A DNA stretch of 64,000 nucleotides from Lachnospiraceae bacterium (GTDB lineage: Bacteria; Bacillota; Clostridia; Lachnospirales; Lachnospiraceae), in the NCBI GenBank assembly GCA_015056915.1, contig SVFK01000002.1, forward strand, positions 124,001 through 188,000, written 5' to 3'. How positions within the stretch are numbered: the stretch's first letter is position 1; each line of letters starts with the position of its first letter. Below are positions 46,515-56,115 of this stretch, piece by piece. A program made the position numbers and the translations under genes. The notes below the pieces were generated by a model. It did not search any database. It was not told the origin of the DNA and worked only from the letters and a program-made list of their open reading frames with translations.

Positions 46515-47972
46515 ATGACTAAAATCAGAACGCGATACGCACCCAGTCCTACAGGTAAGATGCATGTGGGCAATCTGCGTTCCGCATTATACGAGTTTTT
46601 AATTGCAAAGCACGATAACGGAGATTTTATGCTCCGTATAGAGGATACCGATCAGGAAAGATTTGTAGAAGGTGCTACAGAAATTATTTATCGTACACTG
46701 GAGAAGACAGGTCTTAAGCATGATGAAGGTCCTGATAAGGATGGTGGCTATGGCCCTTATGTGCAGAGTGAGCGTATGCAGACAGGTATCTACATGAAAT
46801 ACGCTAAGGAATTAATCGAGAAGGGAGAGGCATATTATTGCTTCTGTGACAAAGAGAGACTGGAAAGTCTGAAAACGGAGGTTGTGGACGGTAAGGAAAT
46901 CATGATTTATGATAAGCATTGCCTGTCACTCTCTAAGGCTGAGGTGGAGGCAAAGCTTGCGGAAGGAATTCCCTTTGTCATTCGTCAGAACAATCCGATG
47001 GAGGGTACGACAACCTTCCATGACGAACTTTACGGTGATATTACGGTCAACAATTCCGAATTGGATGACATGATTCTCATTAAATCAGATGGATATCCAA
47101 CCTACAATTTTGCGAATGTCGTGGATGACCATACCATGAATATTACCCATGTAGTAAGAGGAAATGAGTATTTATCCTCCTCACCGAAGTATGTGAGATT
47201 ATATGAGGCATTTGGATGGGAAGTACCGGTTTATATTCATCTGCCTTTGATTACTGATGAAAATCACAAGAAGCTGTCTAAGAGAAGCGGACATGCTTCC
47301 TTTGAGGATCTGATAGAGCAGGGTTTTGTAACAGAAGCCATTGTCAATTATGTGGCATTGCTTGGCTGGAGTCCTGAGGATAACAGAGAAATTTTTTCTC
47401 TGGAAGAGCTGATTCAAAACTTTGATTATCATCGTGTCAGCAAGTCTCCGGCAGTATTTGACATTGTGAAGCTGCGTTGGATGAATGGCGAGTATTTGAA
47501 GGCGATGGATGCGGATACCTTTTATGAAATGGCAGAGCCTTATCTGAAGGCAACAATTTCAAAGCCTTATGATTTAAAGAAGATTGCCAACATGGTAAAA
47601 ACACGTATTGAGGTATTCCCGGATATTGCTGAGCATGTGGATTTCTTTGAGGAATTGCCGGAGTATGATGTGGCAATGTATACCCATAAGAAGATGAAGA
47701 CCAATACAGAAACCTCTCTTGAGGTGCTTAAGGATGTACTGACTATTTTGGAGACGCAGGAGGATTACAGTAATGACGGGCTGTATCAGACTCTTGTAAA
47801 ATACGTGGAGGAAAAGGGCTGTAAGAATGGTTATGTGATGTGGCCCATTCGTACCGCTGTGTCCGGCAAACAGATGACTCCTGCGGGAGCAACAGAGATC
47901 ATGGAGGTTCTTGGTAAAGAAGAATCCTTAAAGAGAATTCGCAAGGGAATTGAATTGCTTGAGAACGTTTAA
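46515..47972 (+). CDS. gltX: Glutamate-tRNA ligase
   Basis: Charges tRNA-Glu. The 485-residue class I synthetase has the HIGH-type motif [11 protein letters not shown] (about 9-19), the zinc/acceptor-binding region, and the KLSKRSGH (KMSKS) loop near 254. The C-terminal anticodon-binding part is full length. The ATG at 46515 has GGAGG 5 bases ahead. Whether it also charges tRNA-Gln cannot be told from here. Confidence 0.96.
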   Translation: MTKIRTRYAPSPTGKMHVGNLRSALYEFLIAKHDNGDFMLRIEDTDQERFVEGATEIIYRTLEKTGLKHDEGPDKDGGYGPYVQSERMQTGIYMKYAKELIEKGEAYYCFCDKERLESLKTEVVDGKEIMIYDKHCLSLSKAEVEAKLAEGIPFVIRQNNPMEGTTTFHDELYGDITVNNSELDDMILIKSDGYPTYNFANVVDDHTMNITHVVRGNEYLSSSPKYVRLYEAFGWEVPVYIHLPLITDENHKKLSKRSGHASFEDLIEQGFVTEAIVNYVALLGWSPEDNREIFSLEELIQNFDYHRVSKSPAVFDIVKLRWMNGEYLKAMDADTFYEMAEPYLKATISKPYDLKKIANMVKTRIEVFPDIAEHVDFFEELPEYDVAMYTHKKMKTNTETSLEVLKDVLTILETQEDYSNDGLYQTLVKYVEEKGCKNGYVMWPIRTAVSGKQMTPAGATEIMEVLGKEESLKRIRKGIELLENV

Positions 47973-47978
47973 TTGCCT

Positions 47979-49955
47979 ATGTTAATGCATGAAAATTTAA
48001 ATGAGGCACAGCGCCAAGCTGTGATGCATGGAGAGGGACCGCTGCTGGTATTGGCCGGTCCCGGCTCCGGCAAGACCTTCACTATTACCCAGCGAATTTT
48101 ATATTTAATTGAGAGTCTTGGGGTGTCACCGGAGGAAATTTTGGTGATTACCTTTACCAAAGAAGCTGCCATATCCATGCAGCGTAGATTCTATGAACAG
48201 TCGGACCAAAGCTATCCCGTCAATTTCGGAACCTTTCATTCCGTTTTTTATCACATTCTAAATCAATCTAACCATTCTTTTAAAAACCAAATTTTGAGAG
48301 AAGAGCAGAAGAAACATCTTATTTATCCCATTGTAAAAAAATATCAATACGAATTATACAGAGCGCATTCCTATATAGATGGTCAAAGGATTTACGAGGA
48401 TGTATCCTTATTGCTGTCAGCTATTAGCTTATTCAAAAATACAGGCAGCATGGATGCGGCGGTAAAAGAATTGCCACCGGATTGGAAAACGGTATTTGAA
48501 GCTGTTTATAAGGAGTATGAAGGCATCAGAAAGCAAAGGAGACTCATAGATTTTGATGATATGGTCTACGAGTGTGCCCGGCTTTTGGAGAAGGATGAGA
48601 CAGTCAGAAAATATTGGCAAGGCAGATTTGCCCATATTCTAATGGATGAATTTCAGGATATCAACCCTATGCAATACCGTGTAATAGGCTTGCTTGCTAA
48701 GAAGCCCTGTAATTTGTTTGCGGTAGGAGATGATGATCAGGCGATTTATGGCTTTCGCGGCTCTAATCCAATGTGTTTGAAACGCTTTCAGAAAGATTAT
48801 GAGGCAAAAAGGATATTGTTGAATATGAATTACCGCAGTCATGAAGAGATTGTGAAGGCCTCTGCACTTGTTATCGAAGAGAATAAGGAACGTTTTCAGA
48901 AGAAGCTTACTGCAGCCGGAGCACCCTATCAAACAGAAGGGGAAGGGAAGGGAATGCATGTCTGTGTGCGTACTTTTACAGAACGGGAAGAACAATATCA
49001 GTATTTATGTCAGATATTTTCAAAGCTAGCAGAGAAGAGTACCTACGCTGTTTTGTTTCGAACCAATTCTTATATGCAAGGATTTGCAGCAAGGTTACAG
49101 CGGCAGGGGATTCCTTTTTCCATGAAGGAAAAGGCAAGTAGTATTTATGAAAATCAGATAGCAAAGGATATTATGGCATATCTGCGACTGGCATCGGGAG
49201 AAACAGACCGGAATTTGTGGCTGCAGGTTCTGAATAAACCTTCTCGATATATCAGTAGGGAAGCACTGGCGAACCGAGGGGACATATCACTGGAGGACAT
49301 TAAGTCCTATTATTTGAGAAGCAGGACAAATGGTACAACCTTTTTGCAGACGGATAAGGCACGTAGCGCAATTCTTACTTTGGAGAAGCAGCTAAAATAT
49401 TTGCAAAAGGCCACGCCGTTTCTTGGGGTACAGTATATTCGCAAGGTTATCGGCTATGAAAAATATATTTATGAGTTGAGTCGCACGCAGAGAGGCGGAA
49501 AAGCCCGGTTGGAAGAGGCTATAGAGTTTTTGGACTGGCTGAGTGCTGATGCAAAGCAATATAACACGGTTAAAGAGTGGCAGAGAGCGCAGGCGGAATA
49601 TTCGGAAATGTTACATCGGAAACGTGGATTGGCAGAAAGGAGAGAGATGGAAAATGCGCCGCAGGAAGCAGGACTACAACTTATGACAATTCATGCTTCA
49701 AAAGGGTTGGAATTCGACCATGTATGGATTCCGGACTGTAATGAAAAGGTATTTCCTCATGGCAGTATGCCGGATAAAGAAAGCTGTGAGGAGGAGAGAC
49801 GTATCTTTTATGTGGGAATGACAAGAGCCAAAAAAAGTCTGGAGCTTCTCGGTATCACAGGTACACAAGAACGCCCCAGACTATTGTCCAGATTTCTTAA
49901 TCCGTTGTGGAAGGCTTATTTGTCATCCCCCACAATTTCGTCAAATTCGCACTGA
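47979..49955 (+). CDS. UvrD/PcrA-type superfamily I helicase
   Basis: A 658-residue ATP-dependent DNA helicase. Motif I is GPGSGKTFTITQRIL (about 27-41), motif II LMDEFQDINPMQ, motif III GDDDQAIYGFRG, and motif V/VI region IHASKGLEFDHVWIPD and EERRIFYVGMTRAKKSLEL. It is shorter than typical PcrA (about 720-740 residues), lacking the C-terminal extension that binds RNA polymerase, so it may be a dedicated repair paralogue rather than the essential PcrA. It starts 6 bases after gltX with a weak ribosome site. Its last 40 bases overlap the convergent DUF1292 gene. Confidence 0.9.
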   Translation: MLMHENLNEAQRQAVMHGEGPLLVLAGPGSGKTFTITQRILYLIESLGVSPEEILVITFTKEAAISMQRRFYEQSDQSYPVNFGTFHSVFYHILNQSNHSFKNQILREEQKKHLIYPIVKKYQYELYRAHSYIDGQRIYEDVSLLLSAISLFKNTGSMDAAVKELPPDWKTVFEAVYKEYEGIRKQRRLIDFDDMVYECARLLEKDETVRKYWQGRFAHILMDEFQDINPMQYRVIGLLAKKPCNLFAVGDDDQAIYGFRGSNPMCLKRFQKDYEAKRILLNMNYRSHEEIVKASALVIEENKERFQKKLTAAGAPYQTEGEGKGMHVCVRTFTEREEQYQYLCQIFSKLAEKSTYAVLFRTNSYMQGFAARLQRQGIPFSMKEKASSIYENQIAKDIMAYLRLASGETDRNLWLQVLNKPSRYISREALANRGDISLEDIKSYYLRSRTNGTTFLQTDKARSAILTLEKQLKYLQKATPFLGVQYIRKVIGYEKYIYELSRTQRGGKARLEEAIEFLDWLSADAKQYNTVKEWQRAQAEYSEMLHRKRGLAERREMENAPQEAGLQLMTIHASKGLEFDHVWIPDCNEKVFPHGSMPDKESCEEERRIFYVGMTRAKKSLELLGITGTQERPRLLSRFLNPLWKAYLSSPTISSNSH

Positions 49956-50239
49956 TCCAGATATTCATCAAAGGCATCAGCAGCTCTTTCGTATTCTTCA
50001 TCATCCTCAATATAGGTCAATTCGGGCTCCTCGTTGGGGTCATCGGGATTTTCACTGTAGCCGTATATCCATACCTCGCCGTCTTGATTTTCTCCGTCCT
50101 CATCTAAGGGCAATAACGCAATATAATCCTTGTTCTCCACGGAAAAGATTGCTATCACAGCACAATTAATGACAGTGCCGTCATCCAGTGATATGTCAAC
50201 AGTCATTTCTTCCGCTTCAAAATTTTCATTTTTGACCAT
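49916..50239 (-). CDS. DUF1292 protein (YrzB-like)
   Basis: A 107-residue acidic protein: DDGTVINCAVIAIFSVENKDYIALLPLDEDG and GYSENPDDPNEEPELTYIEDDEEYERA (each longer than needed to name it) are the DUF1292 pattern. Relatives in Firmicutes usually sit in the yrrK-yrzB region; the role is unknown. AGGAGG stands 9 bases ahead of its ATG. The 3' end overlaps the helicase gene by 40 bases in convergent orientation. Confidence 0.92.
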   Translation of the reverse strand: MVKNENFEAEEMTVDISLDDGTVINCAVIAIFSVENKDYIALLPLDEDGENQDGEVWIYGYSENPDDPNEEPELTYIEDDEEYERAADAFDEYLDQCEFDEIVGDDK

Positions 50240-50314
50240 AAAATAGAACCTCCTACATATTAGGCTTTCGCCCCAAATATTGTGTGCATTTTACAAAATC
50301 ACTTTTGTAACTAT

Positions 50315-50343
50315 ATTATAACTGCTTGTGATTTTTCTTGCAA
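50315..50343 (-). promoter_or_regulatory. Promoter of the DUF1292 gene
   Basis: On the minus strand TTGCAA (50343-50338), 17-base spacer, TATAAT (50320-50315). It overlaps the divergent promoter of the GlgX-like gene. Confidence 0.7.
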
Positions 50344-50354
50344 TACATTATAAT
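50326..50354 (+). promoter_or_regulatory. Promoter of the GlgX-like gene
   Basis: TTGTGA (50326-50331), 17-base spacer, TATAAT (50349-50354), interleaved with the minus-strand promoter of DUF1292, so the two could compete for polymerase. Confidence 0.65.
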
Positions 50355-50434
50355 AAAACAAGAAGTATGGAATGTGAAAATGAGTAAAATGAGCTTATAT
50401 TTTGAGCCCCAAAGGTGGCGGAATTGAGGTTGTG

Positions 50435-52384
50435 ATGACAGAAAAGAAAATGCAGATTAGACCATATCCTCTCGGTGCACACCGCGAGTCAGACTGTGTA
50501 AGATTTTCCTTTGTATCTAAGCAGGAACACTGTGGTGTTCTGTTGTATGACAGAGCTACAGGCAGAAAATTAAAAAAGCTTCCCTTTTTACCGGAAGAAA
50601 GAATGGGCAATGTATGCTGTAAATATTTGAAAGACATAGATACGTCGGCTGTTTCCTATCAATTTTATCAAGGGGATGAAATCATCCCTGATGAGCATGC
50701 CAGAGGATTTGCCGGTAGCTGTCAATACGGTAAGGTACGCGAAGAAAAGAATATGAAGGCGGTGTTCTTAAATAACGATTTTGATTGGGAAGAGGATCAA
50801 CAGCCCAGACTGCCTTATGAACAGAGTGTATGCTATTGTATGCATGTGAGAGGCTTTACCAAGCATCCCTCTTCACAGGTCAAGCATAAAGGCACTTTTT
50901 TGGGAATCGTTGAGAAAATCCCTTATTTAAAAGAAAGCGGTATTACCACTATTGAAATCCAGCCGGCTTATGAATTTTTGGAGCTTCCAAGTGACACGGA
51001 GTTAAAAAAGAAACTTGCTTATATTGCAGCAGAAGAAAATAGTAAGCTTTTGGACAGTATGAGAATATTAAATTATTGGGGCTATAAAAAGGGTTTTTAC
51101 TATGCGCCTAAGGCAGCTTATGCTGCGGGAGATGATTCTTCTGTTGAGTTTAAGACCTTAGTGAAAACCTTACACCGCAATCATATGGAAGTTGTCATGC
51201 AGTTTTATTTTCCGAAGAATGTCAATCGGGGAGAGATTGCAGAAATACTTCGTTTCTGGGTGCTGGAGTACCATGTGGATGGCTTTCATTTGTTGGGAGA
51301 GGATATTCCTGTTACACTACTTGCCAAGGATGCGGCTTTGGCAGATACAAAGTTATGGTATGATTCCTTTGATACAGATAAAATCTATGAAAAGGATGAA
51401 AAGCCCTCGTATCGCAACCTGGCAGAATATCGGGATGAGTATCTGTATGCCATGCGCAAATTCCTGAAGAGTGATGAGGATATGCTGAATAATGTATTGT
51501 ATCAGATGCGTTATATCCCTGAAAAGCAGGGACGCATTCATTACATGTCCAATTATTATGGGATGACACTGATGGATATGGTGTCCTATGATCGGAAACA
51601 TAATGAAGAAAACGGCGAGGATAACCGTGATGGAAATGATTATAACTGCAGCTGGAATTGCGGAGAAGAAGGTGCTACCAGAAAGAAAAAAATTGTGGCA
51701 CTGCGCAGAAAACAGTTGAAAAATGCAATGTGTATGCTTGCATTTTCGCAATCCACTCCATTGATTTTTATGGGAGATGAATTTGGAAACACACAATTTG
51801 GCAATAATAATCCTTATTGCCAAGACAATAAAACCACATGGCTTGATTGGAAGGAGCTTGACAAGAATCAGGAGTTGTATCAATTTTGGCAGAGTGTGAT
51901 AGCGCTGAGGAGAGAACATCCGATTCTTTGTCCGGAAAGGTCACTGCGCATTATGGATTATATTGCCTGCGGATATCCGGATTTGTCCTATCATGGACAG
52001 AATGCATGGCGTCCTCGTTTGGAAAGCTATAACAGACATATCGGTATTATGTATTGCGGAAAATATGCCAAGAAGAATCGGACGGAAGAGGATGATTTCT
52101 TCTATGTGGCAATGAATATGCATTGGGAAGCACATGAGCTTGCCCTTCCCAAGCTTCCCAAGGGGCTAGAATGGCAGATATTATGTTCTACGGAGACACA
52201 AACAAACACTCAAGAAGCTGTCAATGCGGAATATGTTCGTCTGATTCCGGCGAGAAGTATTGTGGTTTTCAAAAGCGAGGAGGAGCCGGATGCCGTAAGC
52301 CAGAATCAGAAAAGATCTTCTGACAAAAGGAAGAAAACGGCAGGGGAGCAAACTGTCACCGTAAATGACAGGACCATTTTTTAG
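50435..52384 (+). CDS. GlgX/isoamylase-like GH13 protein lacking catalytic residues
   Basis: A 649-residue protein with the outline of glycogen-debranching GH13 enzymes: an N-terminal beta domain (about 1-130), the barrel (about 140-570) and a C-terminal beta domain. KHNEENGEDNRDGNDYNCSW (about 386-405) is a strong GlgX hallmark. Yet every GH13 catalytic region is altered: region I DVVYNH reads QFYFPK (about 255-260), region II GFRFD reads GFHLL (nucleophile Asp lost, about 280-284), region III keeps WYDSFD where the acid Glu is expected, and region IV HD reads YY (about 374-375). The start at 50435 follows GAGGT. The frame is intact, so it is a conserved pseudoenzyme or acts by binding glycans, not a decayed gene. 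Confidence 0.85.
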   Translation: MTEKKMQIRPYPLGAHRESDCVRFSFVSKQEHCGVLLYDRATGRKLKKLPFLPEERMGNVCCKYLKDIDTSAVSYQFYQGDEIIPDEHARGFAGSCQYGKVREEKNMKAVFLNNDFDWEEDQQPRLPYEQSVCYCMHVRGFTKHPSSQVKHKGTFLGIVEKIPYLKESGITTIEIQPAYEFLELPSDTELKKKLAYIAAEENSKLLDSMRILNYWGYKKGFYYAPKAAYAAGDDSSVEFKTLVKTLHRNHMEVVMQFYFPKNVNRGEIAEILRFWVLEYHVDGFHLLGEDIPVTLLAKDAALADTKLWYDSFDTDKIYEKDEKPSYRNLAEYRDEYLYAMRKFLKSDEDMLNNVLYQMRYIPEKQGRIHYMSNYYGMTLMDMVSYDRKHNEENGEDNRDGNDYNCSWNCGEEGATRKKKIVALRRKQLKNAMCMLAFSQSTPLIFMGDEFGNTQFGNNNPYCQDNKTTWLDWKELDKNQELYQFWQSVIALRREHPILCPERSLRIMDYIACGYPDLSYHGQNAWRPRLESYNRHIGIMYCGKYAKKNRTEEDDFFYVAMNMHWEAHELALPKLPKGLEWQILCSTETQTNTQEAVNAEYVRLIPARSIVVFKSEEEPDAVSQNQKRSSDKRKKTAGEQTVTVNDRTIF

Positions 52385-52417
52385 GGCTTTAATTATATTG
52401 TAAGGCAGAACAGTAGT

Positions 52418-52960
52418 ATGAATAAAGTATGGCAACATTTTAAAACGATTACCTATCATAAGTATCTTGTGGCAAAGGGGTGCTTTAAGGTAGGCTTGTA
52501 TCGTCAGGGACTTTTGCATGATATGTCAAAGTACAGTCCGGTAGAATTCCTGGTAGGTATGAAATATTATCAGGGCAATAGAAGTCCCAACAATGCAGAA
52601 CGTGAGGAAAAGGGCTATTCGGCTGCATGGCTTCATCATAAAGGGCGTAATAAGCATCATTATGAATATTGGCAGGATTATAGTCTGGCGGTTCCCGGTG
52701 CATTGATGCCGGTTCCGATGCCGGATAAATATTTTGCCGAGATGATTATGGATCGTATTGCAGCCAGCAAGGTGTACAAAGGAAGTGAATATACGGATTC
52801 GGCTCCCTTGGAATACTATACTAAGTCTGCAGATAGTAAACCGATGCATCCGGACACGGCAAGTAAACTGGAATTTGTACTAAAAATGCTGGCCCAGAAG
52901 GGTGAAGAGCAGACCTTCCAATATGTGAAAGACACCTTTGTAAAACAGAAAAGCAAATAA
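52418..52960 (+). CDS. DUF5662 family protein
   Basis: A 180-residue cytosolic protein. LLHDMSKYSPVEF (about 32-44), HHKGRNKHHYEYW (about 73-85) and DRIAASKVYKG fit DUF5662, an HD-like fold with several His and Asp residues placed to bind metal. Its reaction is unknown. It starts 33 bases after the GlgX-like gene, so the two may share a transcript. Confidence 0.88.
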   Translation: MNKVWQHFKTITYHKYLVAKGCFKVGLYRQGLLHDMSKYSPVEFLVGMKYYQGNRSPNNAEREEKGYSAAWLHHKGRNKHHYEYWQDYSLAVPGALMPVPMPDKYFAEMIMDRIAASKVYKGSEYTDSAPLEYYTKSADSKPMHPDTASKLEFVLKMLAQKGEEQTFQYVKDTFVKQKSK

Positions 52961-53037
52961 TATATAATTATCAGTACTGGCAACAAAAAGACTCTAAGTG
53001 AATATGATACAATAAATAGGTAAAAGGAATGAAGCTT

Positions 53038-53325
53038 ATGAATTGTATTTGGATTTTATTGTTGTTATGTTGCTGTGGAAATAATAGAAATAGCTGCAGT
53101 AGTAATGGATGCGGATGTGAAAAATGTTGCAGGAAGCATTGTGACGATTGCTGTGAAAAAGAAAGCTACAGCAGAGTAAATGCATGTTTTGAGAAGGAAC
53201 GCAAATATGATGGCTGTGACCAGGAATGTCATACTGATTTTCCCGGATATGGACGTAAAGACAGATATGATGATTACGACAGAAGAGACAGAAACTGCGA
53301 AACCTGTGGATGTGAAGCGGAATAA
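53038..53325 (+). CDS. Small cysteine-rich protein
   Basis: A 95-residue protein with a short hydrophobic N-terminus (MNCIWILLLLCCCGNN) and 18 or so cysteines in CC, CXC and CXXC arrangements, then a charged tail rich in Asp, Arg and Tyr. The first hydrophobic run is too short for a sure signal peptide. The ATG at 53038 has AAAGGA 9 bases ahead; an ATG at 53029 directly touches that site. No family recognised. It could bind metal or be a coat-type structural protein; a selected frame ending at a strong terminator supports it being real. Confidence 0.7.
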   Translation: MNCIWILLLLCCCGNNRNSCSSNGCGCEKCCRKHCDDCCEKESYSRVNACFEKERKYDGCDQECHTDFPGYGRKDRYDDYDRRDRNCETCGCEAE

Positions 53326-53337
53326 AATGTGCAATAA

Positions 53338-53372
53338 AAAGCCGGAGAGACAAATTTGTCCCTCCGGCTTTG
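53338..53372. terminator. Bidirectional terminator between the Cys-rich gene and potD
   Basis: AAAGCCGGAG pairs with CTCCGGCTTT, enclosing an inner GACAAATTTGTC palindrome (53349-53360). T-runs flank both sides, so it can stop transcripts from both convergent genes. Confidence 0.92.
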
Positions 53373-53387
53373 TTCTTACAATTCTTT

Positions 53388-54494
53388 TTAATAAGACATA
53401 ACTTCCTTCCAAAGACTGTTGTATAGCTCGTCACCCTCTTCACCAAGATAGGAGAAGGTCTCCAGATTCTTGTACTGGGACAGATCAGGGAAGGCGATAT
53501 TAGAATTCTTAATCTCCTCATCCTCAATCAGTTCTCTTGCTGCATCATTAGGAGTGGAATATGTAATATAGTCAAAATTCATTAATGCGATGTCTGCACG
53601 ACACATAAAATCAATGAATTTCTCTGCATTAGCAACATTTTGTGCATTCTTGGGAATTACCCAACCGTCAATCCATACATTAGTACCTTCCTCGGGAATT
53701 ACATATTCCAGATTCGGATTCTCACGCTGGGTATAAATAGCCTCGCCGGAGTAAATTACGCCCAAAATTGCTTCGCCGCCAATCATTTTATCACGTACCT
53801 GGTCAACAACATATGCCTGTACAATGGGCTTCTGATCAATAAGAGACTGCTTGGCAACCTGAAGCTGCGCTTCGTCCAAGGTGTTCATGGAGCAACCGTT
53901 AAGCTTCAAAGCCACCATAAAAGCATCACGAACGGAATCCTGCATCAAGATATTATCTGCATATTTCTCGTCCCAGAGAATGGACCAACTGGTTACAGGC
54001 TCGTCCACCTGGGTTTTGTCATAAAGAATACCTACAGTTCCCCAACAGTAGGGTACGAAGTAGCTGTTGTTAGGATCAAATTCTGCAGCCTGCTCGTAGT
54101 ACTGAGCGCCGATATTAGCCTTCGCATTGGGCAAGTTGTCAAAATTCAGCTCCTGCAATAAATCATTCTCCATCATCTTGGCAACCATATAATCGGAAGG
54201 GCAGATGACATCGTACACAGAAGAACCTACCTGTACTTTGGGGTACATTGTTTCGTTCGTATCATATTCATCATAAATCACCTTGATACCGGTTTCTTCC
54301 TCGAACATGGTAATGGTCTCGGGATCAATGTATTCTCCCCAATTGTAAACATAGACCTCGCCATTATCACCAACTTTAACGGTTGCTTCGTCTCCGTTGT
54401 GCGCATCACTTTCGGTGTTCTCGGATGCTCCGCAGCCGGTCAGTGCTGCAACGCTAAGTGCGCCGCAAAGTAACATTGCAATAATTTTTTTCAT
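53388..54494 (-). CDS. potD: Spermidine/putrescine-binding lipoprotein
   Basis: A 368-residue substrate-binding protein with a lipoprotein signal (MKKIIAMLLCGALSVAALTGC, lipid cysteine at 21). VYVYNWGEYIDPETITMFEEETGIKV (about 48-73, split) and the WGTVGILYDKTQVDEP region are PotD hallmarks. It delivers polyamines to the PotABC transporter encoded upstream in the same operon. GAGGAGAG precedes the ATG. Confidence 0.95.
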   Translation of the reverse strand: MKKIIAMLLCGALSVAALTGCGASENTESDAHNGDEATVKVGDNGEVYVYNWGEYIDPETITMFEEETGIKVIYDEYDTNETMYPKVQVGSSVYDVICPSDYMVAKMMENDLLQELNFDNLPNAKANIGAQYYEQAAEFDPNNSYFVPYCWGTVGILYDKTQVDEPVTSWSILWDEKYADNILMQDSVRDAFMVALKLNGCSMNTLDEAQLQVAKQSLIDQKPIVQAYVVDQVRDKMIGGEAILGVIYSGEAIYTQRENPNLEYVIPEEGTNVWIDGWVIPKNAQNVANAEKFIDFMCRADIALMNFDYITYSTPNDAARELIEDEEIKNSNIAFPDLSQYKNLETFSYLGEEGDELYNSLWKEVMSY

Positions 54495-54520
54495 TCTTTT
54501 ACTCTCCTCTATACAATTAA

Positions 54521-55306
54521 TTATTTCGGCTGTTTTTTCTTGTCAGCCTTAGGTGTGCAATTCACCAAGATTAATAATATCAGAACTGCAACAAAAATGA
54601 TAGTAGAAAGTGCATACATTTCCGGTTTTATTCCTTTTTTTACCTCAGTATAGATTTTGGTAGACAAGGTATCGATACCGGGACCCTTGGTAAAATGGGT
54701 AATAATAAAGTCATCCAATGACATGGTAAAGGCCATCAGGAAGCCCGATAATATGCCGGGTAGGATGTCCGGAAATACCACCTTGAAAAAGGCCTGTAAA
54801 TGAGAGGCACCCAAATCCAGTGCAGCCTCGTAGGTGCTGGGATTTAACTGCTTCATGCGGGGCATCACACTTAAAATGACATAAGGAATATTAAAGGTAA
54901 TATGTGCCAACAATATGGTCATAAAGCCAAACTTTATACCAAGACTGATAAACAGAAGCATTAGGGAAATACCGGTTACGATTTCTGCATTCAGCATGGG
55001 AATGTTGGTAATACTCATAAGAAGAGCGCGGTTTCTCTTTTTCATAGCCTGCATGGAAATACATGCAATCGTTCCTATCAGAGTGGCAATCAGAGCGGAG
55101 AGCAGTGCAATACTGAGAGTGTTCCAAAGAGCCTGCAGAATTGCCTCATTTTCAAAAAGACTCTGATACCATTTGAAGGTAAAGCCACCCCATTTTGCCC
55201 TTGTTTTGCTGGCATTGAAGGACAGCACAATCAAGGTGACGATAGGAGCGTACAGAAAAATAAATATTAAGGCGATGTAAATTTTCTTTGTAACGTTTCT
55301 TATCAT
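54521..55306 (-). CDS. potC: Spermidine/putrescine ABC permease PotC
   Basis: A 261-residue inner-membrane permease with about six helices. The EAA-type coupling loop is EAALDLGASHLQAFFKVVFPDILPG (about 158-182, split). Its ATG overlaps the potB stop by 4 bases. Forms the channel with PotB. Confidence 0.95.
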   Translation of the reverse strand: MIRNVTKKIYIALIFIFLYAPIVTLIVLSFNASKTRAKWGGFTFKWYQSLFENEAILQALWNTLSIALLSALIATLIGTIACISMQAMKKRNRALLMSITNIPMLNAEIVTGISLMLLFISLGIKFGFMTILLAHITFNIPYVILSVMPRMKQLNPSTYEAALDLGASHLQAFFKVVFPDILPGILSGFLMAFTMSLDDFIITHFTKGPGIDTLSTKIYTEVKKGIKPEMYALSTIIFVAVLILLILVNCTPKADKKKQPK

Positions 55307-56115
55307 AGGGTGTTCACCTCGCCTTCTTTATCGGTGACGGTACTAATAACCATGTTCAAAATGATAAAGAGCATCAGCACGATGGATAAACCACTTCCCA
55401 GGTGCCAGTTGCCTGTCTGAGTAAATTCCTGTTCAATAACATTACCAATCAGCAGAATCTTGCTACCACCCAGAATCTTGGAGATGACGAAGGTGGTAAG
55501 AGCAGGTACGAATACCATGGTAATACCGCTGAACATGCCGGGCAGGCTTAAGGGGAAGATGATTTTGCAAAAGGTCTGAAAACCGTTAGCACCCAAATCC
55601 CTTGCTGCATTGATGACGTTCTTATCGATTTTAACCAGCACATTGTAGAGAGGTAATACCATAAAAGGCAGGAAATTGTATACCATACCCAGCACAATGG
55701 CTGTAGGAGTGTTGATAATATTTAAGGTAGGCAGATTTAATGCATTTAAGATGCTGTTAATAACGCCGGTTTTTTCCAATAAGGTCTGCCACGCAAGAGT
55801 ACGCAACAGAAAATTCATCCACATGGGCAATACAAAAATCAGTACAATAAAAGAATTCTGATTCACATTCAAATTGGCAAGAATCATTGCCAGTGGGTAG
55901 GCCAGCAGCAAGCAGATAATAGTACTGATGAAGGAAAGCTTCAGCGCCTCCCACAATGCTTTGGAATGCTCGGGAGTGGCGATTGCTGCAATATTTTCCA
56001 GTGAAAAGGCACCGCTTTTGTCTGTGAGACCATAGTAGAACACCATGCACAACGGAACAATAATAAACAGTGTGGACCAGAAAATGAAAGGAGCGGATAA
56101 TAATTTTCTATTCAT
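55303..56115 (-). CDS. potB: Spermidine/putrescine ABC permease PotB
   Basis: A 270-residue permease with about six helices; the coupling loop reads [25 protein letters not shown] (about 188-212, split). It overlaps potA by 8 bases and potC by 4, showing tight translational coupling. Confidence 0.95.
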   Translation of the reverse strand: MNRKLLSAPFIFWSTLFIIVPLCMVFYYGLTDKSGAFSLENIAAIATPEHSKALWEALKLSFISTIICLLLAYPLAMILANLNVNQNSFIVLIFVLPMWMNFLLRTLAWQTLLEKTGVINSILNALNLPTLNIINTPTAIVLGMVYNFLPFMVLPLYNVLVKIDKNVINAARDLGANGFQTFCKIIFPLSLPGMFSGITMVFVPALTTFVISKILGGSKILLIGNVIEQEFTQTGNWHLGSGLSIVLMLFIILNMVISTVTDKEGEVNTL

